The notes beneath the pieces were generated by a model that did not search any database, was not told the origin of the DNA, and saw only the letters and a list, made by a program, of their open reading frames with translations. Positions 1 to 4,539 of a DNA stretch of 5,861 nucleotides are shown here, piece after piece. The stretch is from contig JAHIEB010000066.1 of the NCBI GenBank assembly GCA_018894075.1, positions 1-5,861 on the forward strand. Direction: 5' to 3'. The translations under genes were made by a program, and so were the position numbers. Positions within the stretch are counted from its first letter, which is position 1, and every line of letters begins with the position of its first letter. The DNA is from Patescibacteria group bacterium (GTDB taxonomy: Bacteria > Patescibacteriota > Minisyncoccia > Minisyncoccales > Staskawiczbacteraceae).

Positions 1-2
1 AA

Positions 3-218
3 AAGAATAAGAAGCCACCTGTGGGACAGCAGATACTGCTCGGTATTTCAGAAGTAGCTTTGGCTTCAGAGAGCTTCTTGTCAGCCGCTTCTTTCCAGCA
101 GACATCCCGCGTTCTTATCAAAGCATCTCTAGAAGGCAGGGAAGACAAATTAAGAGGACTAAAGGAGAATGTAATCATAGGCAAGCTCATACCAGTAGGC
201 ACAGGCTTTAAAGGATAG
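3..218 (+). CDS. rpoC: DNA-directed RNA polymerase subunit beta', C-terminal end (partial)
   Basis: This is the last 71 codons of the beta' subunit of RNA polymerase; the gene begins before the window. The open frame runs in from the left edge, and the GTG at 21 is an internal valine rather than a start. The peptide has the typical beta' C-terminus: a 'LLGISEVALASESFLSAASF' segment, then 'QQTSRVLIKASLEG', then 'DKLRGLKENVIIGKLIPVGTG', ending three residues later at TAG. In the family this region packs near the omega subunit and closes the beta' chain. A hairpin terminator follows six bases after the stop, so rpoC is the last gene of its operon, which in most bacteria is the rpoB-rpoC unit. 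No defect is visible. Identification is firm from the conserved motif alone. Confidence 0.95.
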   Translation, partial: KNKKPPVGQQILLGISEVALASESFLSAASFQQTSRVLIKASLEGREDKLRGLKENVIIGKLIPVGTGFKG

Positions 219-223
219 GAAAT

Positions 224-247
224 CCGCCCATTGGGCGGTTTTTCTTT
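224..247 (+). terminator. Rho-independent terminator of the rpoC operon
   Basis: A perfect six-pair GC stem (CCGCCC at 224-229 with GGGCGG at 233-238) closes a three-base ATT loop and is followed by TTTTTCTTT (239-247). It lies six bases after the rpoC stop. The T-tract runs directly into the spacer region of the next promoter, so the end of one operon and the start of the next share about 60 bp. Confidence 0.9.
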
Positions 248-259
248 ACATAAAATAAG

Positions 260-268
260 TGATATAAT
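260..268 (+). promoter_or_regulatory. Extended -10 promoter of ftsK-recA, predicted leaderless
   Basis: TGATATAAT (260-268) is a perfect TGn-TATAAT extended -10 element. At the usual 16-18 bp spacing the -35 position falls in the T-rich tail of the rpoC terminator (about 239-246), which does not resemble TTGACA, so the promoter probably relies on the extended -10. Only 11 bases separate the -10 element from the ATG at 280. Initiation about seven bases downstream of the element would leave a leader of about 5 nt. The same 11-mer, GTGATATAATG, recurs before the mutase gene at 4522-4532. No SOS-box-like inverted repeat was seen between 219 and 279. Confidence 0.75.
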
Positions 269-279
269 GGATGGTATAA

Positions 280-2421
280 ATGGTTAAAGAGCAAAACAGC
301 CAAAAGAAAAAGAATGCAAAGAAGGACGAGTTAAGGCCCCCGCTTTTGCATTCAAGGACAAAGAGATGGATTAAAGCCACCCTTATGTTTTTGATTACGA
401 TTATTGTGAGTTTGAGCTTTTGGAATAAAGCAGGCAACGCAGGAAACGGCTTTATGTGGGTAATGCGCTTTCTAATCGGCCAGACTGTTTTTCTCATTCC
501 CTTTTTATTCTTGTTGGCAGGGCTGATGTTCTTAAAGCCAAAGCATAAGAGCAAAATGCTCCCCATATTTATAGGCATATTCATTATGATTTTTGGCATG
601 GCAGGCATTTTAGGAGCGCAGGATTTGGGCCAAAAAGAAGGGGGGGTGCTAGGATACTGGCTCGGTTCTTTGCAGGTTAGCCTTTTTGGAATATTAGTGG
701 CAAATATAATATTCGGGGCTATCATTATAGTCGGATTGCTGATTTTCTCTCAATCGCTATGGCACCTGAAGTCTGCCCAAGAAAAGTTACAGTCCAAAAT
801 AGTCCTTCCGAAGGAGATAAAAATTAAAGACACAGAGCCAAAAACCGAATTAAACAAAGACGCCCAGCCCAGGATATCTTTATTTAAGAAAAAAGAAGAG
901 GAAAAGCCAGAGAGAAGGATGCAGCCGGAAGCATATATTTTTCCTCCCCTTGATTTGCTGTCTAAAAACGAAACCACTCCTGCTCCAGGAAATATTAAGC
1001 AGAACTCAATCATAATTCAAAAGACCTTAGAGAACTTTGGCATACCCGTTGAAATGGTGGAAGCGAATGTCGGTCCCACGGTCACCCAATATGCTTTTAA
1101 GCCTGATGAGGGAGTCAAGCTTTCAAAGATCACCACCCTAACCAATAATTTATCATTAGCTTTGGCTGCCCATCCGATAAGAATTGAGGCTCCTATCCCA
1201 GGTAAGTCTTTGGTGGGAATTGAAATCCCGAATAAAACAAGGAGCATTGTTTCTTTGAGGAGTTTGATTGCGGATTCCGGGTTCCAGAGTCCCCCGTCTT
1301 CTTTGCTGTTCGTTTTGGGAAGGAATGTTGCTGGAGCTGCAACTTACGCAGATATTGCAGAGATGCCCCATTTATTAATAGCTGGTTCCACGGGCACAGG
1401 AAAAACCATATTCTTAAACAGTTTAATTTTGAGCCTGCTTTACAGGAATTCTCCCCAGACGCTACGTTTTATCTTGGTTGACCCGAAGAGAGTGGAGTTT
1501 CAGCACTATAATCATTTGCCCCACTTGCTCTGTCCTGTAATTTACGACGCTAATAAAACAATCAATGCCCTGAACTGGCTGGTGAAAGAAATGGAAAGAA
1601 GATTTCAGGTATTCTCTGAGATTCCCACCAGAAATCTAGATACATACAATAAAAACAAGAAGGTAATTGCAGAAGGCAAGGTCCTACCCTACATCGTCTT
1701 AATTATTGATGAGTTAGCCGATTTAATGGCAGCTAAGGGAAGAGACATTGAAGCGGGCGTGGTGAGATTAGCCCAGATGGCCAGAGCAACGGGCATTCAT
1801 CTAGTTTTAGCCACTCAAAGGCCCTCTGTGGAGGTAATTACCGGATTAATCAAGGCCAATGTCACATCAAGGGTAACCTTTCAGGTTGCTTCCCAGATTG
1901 ATTCAAGAACTGTTTTAGATGCGGCTGGAGCCGAAAAGCTTTTAGGGGCAGGAGACATGCTTTTTATTTCTGCCAAAAGCATAAGGCCAAGAAGAGTCCA
2001 GGGCCCCTATGTTTCAGAGGAAGAAGTAAGAGATGTGGCAGAATTTATTGGAAAGCAGAACTCTGCTCTAACAGATACCACTTCAGCCTTTTTGGCTAAT
2101 AGTTTGAATGAGCAGCTGGAGGCGTCCGCAGAAGCGGTCTCTGGCGGGACAGACTCTTTCTTTGACCAGAATGACCCCTTGTATGAGGAAAGCAAAAAGA
2201 TAATTTTAGAAACAAAAAGGGGATCAGCCTCATTTCTACAAAGAAGGCTGAAGATAGGGTATGCCAGAGCAGCCCGGCTCATTGATATATTAGAGGAGAG
2301 GGGGGTTGTCGGGCCGGCGGACGGAGCGAAACCCAGAGAAGTTTTTGGACAGAGCTTCGGCATCCAGGCGGCTCCGGAGATGCCTGGAAAAGACGAGTCA
2401 GATGAATGGGAAAAAATATGA
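280..2421 (+). CDS. ftsK: FtsK/SpoIIIE-type DNA translocase
   Basis: This is a membrane-anchored hexameric ATPase that pumps double-stranded DNA at the division septum so that sister chromosomes clear the closing site. The 713 residues read as a basic N-terminus (1-32), four hydrophobic segments (about 33-48, 61-85, 93-113 and 124-156), a charged linker rich in Lys/Glu (about 160-225), the alpha/beta motor, and a C-terminal gamma winged helix. The motor has Walker A G369-STGT-GKT (369-376), the 'VDPKRVEF' segment, Walker B 'YIVLIIDELADLM' (471-483), and the conserved 'ATQRPSVEVITGLIKANV' and 'GAEKLLGAGDML' stretches. Gamma (about 634-700) carries 'LQRRLKIGYARAARLID' and 'GAKPREVF', the part that reads polar DNA motifs in FtsK and SpoIIIE. 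The length is close to SpoIIIE (about 790) and far below E. coli FtsK (1329), because the linker is short. The ATG at 280 is preceded by a promoter only 11 bases away. The TGA stop overlaps the recA start. Confidence 0.96.
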   Translation: MVKEQNSQKKKNAKKDELRPPLLHSRTKRWIKATLMFLITIIVSLSFWNKAGNAGNGFMWVMRFLIGQTVFLIPFLFLLAGLMFLKPKHKSKMLPIFIGIFIMIFGMAGILGAQDLGQKEGGVLGYWLGSLQVSLFGILVANIIFGAIIIVGLLIFSQSLWHLKSAQEKLQSKIVLPKEIKIKDTEPKTELNKDAQPRISLFKKKEEEKPERRMQPEAYIFPPLDLLSKNETTPAPGNIKQNSIIIQKTLENFGIPVEMVEANVGPTVTQYAFKPDEGVKLSKITTLTNNLSLALAAHPIRIEAPIPGKSLVGIEIPNKTRSIVSLRSLIADSGFQSPPSSLLFVLGRNVAGAATYADIAEMPHLLIAGSTGTGKTIFLNSLILSLLYRNSPQTLRFILVDPKRVEFQHYNHLPHLLCPVIYDANKTINALNWLVKEMERRFQVFSEIPTRNLDTYNKNKKVIAEGKVLPYIVLIIDELADLMAAKGRDIEAGVVRLAQMARATGIHLVLATQRPSVEVITGLIKANVTSRVTFQVASQIDSRTVLDAAGAEKLLGAGDMLFISAKSIRPRRVQGPYVSEEEVRDVAEFIGKQNSALTDTTSAFLANSLNEQLEASAEAVSGGTDSFFDQNDPLYEESKKIILETKRGSASFLQRRLKIGYARAARLIDILEERGVVGPADGAKPREVFGQSFGIQAAPEMPGKDESDEWEKI
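2408..2411 (+). promoter_or_regulatory. Shine-Dalgarno-like GGGA before recA
   Basis: GGGA sits inside the last codons of ftsK and six bases before the ATG at 2418. Together with the ATGA stop/start overlap it favours 2418 over the in-frame ATG at 2406 as the recA start. For the 2406 start the only purine-rich candidate is GACGAG at 2393-2398, about seven bases upstream. Confidence 0.45.
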
Positions 2422-3395
2422 TAAAAAAACAAGTAGTTCAAAAAAACGCAGATGCTGTTATAGAGGAAATCAAGGAGCGCTTTGGAGAAGGCGCAATAAT
2501 GAAGCTGAAGGACATAAGGCATGTTGACGTTGATGTAATTCCGACAGGGTCTATTGCCATGGACCAGGCCTTGGGAGTGGGAGGCATGCCGAGGGGCAGG
2601 GTAATAGAGATATTCGGCCCGGAGTCGTCAGGGAAAACCACTTTGTCCTTGCACGTTATTGCAGAGGCTCAAAAGAAAAATGGCGTCTGTGCTTTTGTGG
2701 ATGCTGAACACGCAATGGATCCGGACTATGCCCGCAGGATTGGAGTTAATGTAGACGATCTTTTAATATCCCAGCCTGACTCGGGCGAGCAGGCCTTGCA
2801 GATAGTGGAAGCATTAGTTAGGTCAGAAAACATTGATGTAATAGTAATTGATTCTGTGGCCGCTTTGACTCCCAAAGTAGAAATAGAGGGGGAGATCGGC
2901 GACCAGCATATCGGGCTTCAGGCGCGTTTGATGAGCCAGGCCTGCAGAAAACTTGCCAGCATAGTGTCTAAGACGAAAACAATTGTTATCTTTCTAAATC
3001 AGACAAGAATGAAAATAGGAATGGTGTTTGGCAATCCTGAAACCACTCCAGGAGGACTGGCTTTGAAATTTTACGCCTCAGTAAGGCTGAATCTCCAAAG
3101 GACAGCTCAAATTAAGTCAGGAGATGAGATTATTGGAAACAGAGTACGGGCCAAGGTGGTCAAAAACAAAGTGGCCGCTCCCTTTAAAGTGGCAGAGTTT
3201 GATATCTACTACAACGAAGGAATTTCTGTTTCGGCAGATGTCTTGAGGGTTGCGATGACCAAGGGCTTGGTTAAGCAGACAGGCAACACTTTTATATTCG
3301 GAGAAAAGAAAATAGGGGTTGGTTTAGAGGCTGCTAAGAAGGCCTTAAAAGAAAGCCCGGAATTACTGAAAGAGATTAGGGATGCGGTTATATAG
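2418..3395 (+). CDS. recA: Recombinase RecA
   Basis: RecA is the ATP-dependent strand-exchange protein. It forms filaments on single-stranded DNA in homologous repair, and in many bacteria it triggers LexA cleavage. The 325 residues cover the N-terminal oligomerisation helix, the core ATPase and the C-terminal domain. Visible motifs are 'RFGEGAIMKL', Walker A 'GPESSGKTT' (67-75), 'DAEHAMDP', Walker B 'VIVIDS' ending at D145-S146, loop L1 'EIGDQHIGLQARLMSQA', and loop L2 from 'NQTRMKIG' (N194 on) to 'FGNPETTPGG'. The chain stops soon after 'LKEIRDAVI', so the acidic tail of E. coli RecA (353 aa) is absent. Residue 196 is Thr where Ile, Leu or Val is usual. The chosen ATG overlaps the ftsK stop as ATGA; an in-frame ATG at 2406 would add four residues (MGKN). 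No separate promoter is evident, so expression should depend on the ftsK promoter. Confidence 0.97.
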   Translation: MIKKQVVQKNADAVIEEIKERFGEGAIMKLKDIRHVDVDVIPTGSIAMDQALGVGGMPRGRVIEIFGPESSGKTTLSLHVIAEAQKKNGVCAFVDAEHAMDPDYARRIGVNVDDLLISQPDSGEQALQIVEALVRSENIDVIVIDSVAALTPKVEIEGEIGDQHIGLQARLMSQACRKLASIVSKTKTIVIFLNQTRMKIGMVFGNPETTPGGLALKFYASVRLNLQRTAQIKSGDEIIGNRVRAKVVKNKVAAPFKVAEFDIYYNEGISVSADVLRVAMTKGLVKQTGNTFIFGEKKIGVGLEAAKKALKESPELLKEIRDAVI

Positions 3396-3401
3396 AGCAA
3401 C

Positions 3402-3428
3402 AAAAAACAGCCTTAGGGCTGCTTTTTG
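3402..3428. terminator. Bidirectional terminator between recA and rpsR
   Basis: The stem CAGCC (3408-3412) pairs with GGCTG (3417-3421) around a TTAG loop. Six A's precede it (3402-3407) and CTTTTTG follows it. Read on the plus strand, it ends recA with a T5 tract. Read on the minus strand, it ends rpsF-ssb-rpsR with a T6 tract. It fills nearly all of the 34 bp between the two convergent stop codons (3395 and 3430). The 13-mer CAAAAAACAGCCT at its left end recurs at 5849-5861. Confidence 0.88.
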
Positions 3429-3429
3429 C

Positions 3430-3627
3430 TTATTTAGCCAGATAGGGCATTAAACCCAGCTGTCTCGCTCTTTTGATCGCCTTAGCTGTTCCCCTTTGGT
3501 GAAGAGCGCAAAGTCCCGACTTCTTTCTAGCTTTTATCTTGTATGTGCTTGAGACAAAGCGCGATAGAACTTCAGCGTCCTTGTAATCAATTTCTTTTAC
3601 GTTTTTTTGACAAAAATAGCAGGCCAT
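3430..3627 (-). CDS. rpsR: 30S ribosomal protein bS18, zinc-ligand (C+) type
   Basis: bS18 binds 16S rRNA on the 30S platform as a partner of bS6. The 65-residue protein has the family core 'EIDYKDAEVLSRFVSS' (12-27), then 'KIKARKKSGLCALHQRGTA' and 'KAIKRARQLGLMPY' (49-62). C3-x2-C6 and C40-x2-H43 together make a four-ligand zinc motif, as in C+ forms of bS18. The protein is shorter than the 75-79 residues usual in E. coli and Bacillus because the basic N-terminal arm is missing; translation begins two codons before the first Cys. No ATG, GTG or TTG was seen in the few codons just upstream in frame. The gene starts four bases after the ssb stop without an obvious Shine-Dalgarno sequence, which suggests re-initiation by terminating ribosomes. 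It is the last gene of the operon; rplI, which often follows, is not here. Confidence 0.95.
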   Translation of the reverse strand: MACYFCQKNVKEIDYKDAEVLSRFVSSTYKIKARKKSGLCALHQRGTAKAIKRARQLGLMPYLAK

Positions 3628-3631
3628 AGGT

Positions 3632-4078
3632 TTAAAAAGGAATATCTTTAACGTCTATTTCTCCCTCGTCTTTTGCAGGAGGGGTGTAGGACTCTTCTAT
3701 TACAGGGATTTCTTCGTTTTTAGCTTCCGGTTCTTGGACAGGTCCTTGGCTGTTTCTCGGGCCCAGCTGTATATTTTCTGCAATCACCTCTGTCCTGAAT
3801 TGTTTTACCCCTGAAGCGTTTTGCCATGATCTTGTTCTTATCCTGCCCTCAACGAATACAATAGAACCCTTAGTTAGATATCTTGAGCAGATATCAGCCA
3901 ACCTTCCGAAAGCAACAACATTATGGAATTCAGTGTCCTGCTTTTTGTTTCCTGTGGTGTCTTTGTAGAACCTGTTAGTGGCTACTCCAAAGTTGACCAC
4001 AGATTGTCCGGAAGGCAGAGCTTTGGTCTCCGGAGTCCTTGTTAGGTTGCCCAGTATGAAGACTCTATTTAAGTTCAT
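3632..4078 (-). CDS. ssb: Single-stranded DNA-binding protein SSB
   Basis: SSB coats single-stranded DNA during replication and repair and recruits partner enzymes through its C-terminal tip. The 148 residues start with 'MNLNRVFILGNLTRTPE', the classic first strand of the OB fold. The fold continues through 'NFGVATNRFY', 'DTEFHNVVAFGRLADICSRYL' and 'KGSIVFVEGRIRTRSW' to about residue 105. Aromatic candidates for base stacking include F37, F57 and W85. A flexible Pro/Glu-rich tail (about 107-140) leads to the acidic tip 'DVKDIPF' (142-148), matching the family's ...DDIPF tip that binds repair and replication proteins. The ATG follows the rpsF TAA with no gap, and AGGA lies six bases upstream, so translation is probably coupled to rpsF. 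Placement between rpsF and rpsR is the widespread bacterial order. Confidence 0.97.
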   Translation of the reverse strand: MNLNRVFILGNLTRTPETKALPSGQSVVNFGVATNRFYKDTTGNKKQDTEFHNVVAFGRLADICSRYLTKGSIVFVEGRIRTRSWQNASGVKQFRTEVIAENIQLGPRNSQGPVQEPEAKNEEIPVIEESYTPPAKDEGEIDVKDIPF

Positions 4079-4480
4079 TTATTGTCCTAGAATTTCGTCT
4101 AGTTTTTGGTCAATGTCCTTTAGCTCGACCTTTTTCTTTGTTTTTTCTTCCTCGGTTGGCTCTTCTTTTCTTACCCTTAAGGGCTTCTCTTTTACGGGTT
4201 TTTTAATAACAATCATATACCTAAGGATTCTCGGCTCTTTCTTCAAATCCTCCCCCACTATATTCAGTTTATCTTGTTCCAAAGAAAATTCAATATTCAT
4301 CCACAAGGCAGAGGCCTGCTTTTTAATTTTATACCCCAAGGTTTTAGGGCTTGGGTTTTCTGACTTTAAAATCAAGCCACCTTGTTTTTGGATTTGCGAA
4401 GCTATTTCTGAGGAAAGCACTTGAGCCTCGTCAATTGAAATATCTGCGGTTGCCAGACAGCTTAATTCGTAGTTTTTCAT
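4079..4480 (-). CDS. rpsF: 30S ribosomal protein bS6 with extended charged C-terminus
   Basis: bS6 pairs with bS18 on the 30S platform. The 133-residue product has the ferredoxin-like S6 fold in residues 1-95: 'MKNYELSCLATADIS', a helix around 17-33, 'KTLGYKIKKQASALWMNIEF' (46-65), a second helix around 68-80, and 'EPRILRYMIVIKK' (82-94). After it comes a Lys/Glu/Pro-rich linker (about 95-117) and a predicted amphipathic terminal helix, 'VELKDIDQKLDEILGQ' (118-133). The minimal T. thermophilus protein is about 101 residues, so the tail is an addition. The frame stays open upstream to an ATG at 4552, but that would add 24 unrelated residues, run through the promoter and overlap the divergent mutase gene. 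The ATG at 4480 begins the conserved domain and lies nine bases from a strong -10 element. It is the first gene of rpsF-ssb-rpsR. Confidence 0.95.
   Translation of the reverse strand: MKNYELSCLATADISIDEAQVLSSEIASQIQKQGGLILKSENPSPKTLGYKIKKQASALWMNIEFSLEQDKLNIVGEDLKKEPRILRYMIVIKKPVKEKPLRVRKEEPTEEEKTKKKVELKDIDQKLDEILGQ
4085..4088 (-). promoter_or_regulatory. Shine-Dalgarno AGGA before ssb
   Basis: Read on the minus strand, AGGA lies inside the last codons of rpsF, six bases before the ssb ATG (4078). It supports the immediate TAA/ATG junction as the true ssb start. It also contrasts with rpsF itself, which has no room for such a site. Confidence 0.55.
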
Positions 4481-4489
4481 AGTAGTGCC

Positions 4490-4518
4490 ATTATACCAGC
4501 TAGCATCTAAATAATCAA
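4490..4518 (-). promoter_or_regulatory. Promoter of rpsF-ssb-rpsR, predicted leaderless
   Basis: On the minus strand TTGATT (4518-4513) and TATAAT (4495-4490) are separated by exactly 17 bases, and TGG precedes the -10, giving an extended -10. This is the best promoter in the window. The -10 ends nine bases before the ATG at 4480, so a start about seven bases downstream leaves a leader of about 3 nt. Its -35 lies inside the spacer of the divergent mutase promoter. Confidence 0.85.
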
Positions 4519-4522
4519 GATG

Positions 4523-4531
4523 TGATATAAT
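4523..4531 (+). promoter_or_regulatory. Extended -10 promoter of the phosphohexomutase gene, predicted leaderless
   Basis: TGATATAAT (4523-4531) is a perfect extended -10. No good -35 is seen 16-18 bases upstream (around 4502-4509), so the TG element probably compensates. Only eight bases separate the -10 from the ATG at 4540, giving a predicted leader of about 2 nt and no Shine-Dalgarno site. The flanking 11-mer matches the ftsK promoter exactly. Confidence 0.75.
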
Positions 4532-4539
4532 GATTAAAC

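Noticed and set aside
21..218. Independent 65-residue gene starting at GTG 21
   Set aside because: The frame is open to the left edge and the peptide is plainly the C-terminus of RpoC; the GTG is an internal valine.
271..279. ATG at 271 as an in-frame start for ftsK
   Set aside because: It reads ATG GTA TAA and stops at once.
275..280. TATAAA as an alternative -10 for ftsK
   Set aside because: It abuts the ATG, so transcription from it would begin inside the gene; the upstream TGATATAAT is a better match.
631..646. AAGAAGGG as a translocase-orienting (SRS/KOPS-like) motif
   Set aside because: One short imperfect match inside a coding region is expected by chance; a genome-wide strand-skew test would be needed.
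246..725. Long minus-strand open frames opposite ftsK, recA and the mutase gene (for example 246-725, 2007-2522, 4803-5243)
   Set aside because: They lie antisense to strongly conserved genes and show no recognisable domain, promoter or ribosome site; they are shadows.
3978..4424. Plus-strand open frame opposite ssb and rpsF
   Set aside because: It is antisense to two conserved genes and its phenylalanine/serine-rich product is the expected reflection of Lys/Glu-rich codons.
4499..4504. GCTAGC palindrome in the rpsF promoter spacer as an operator
   Set aside because: Six bases with no flanking symmetry is too short to support a binding site.
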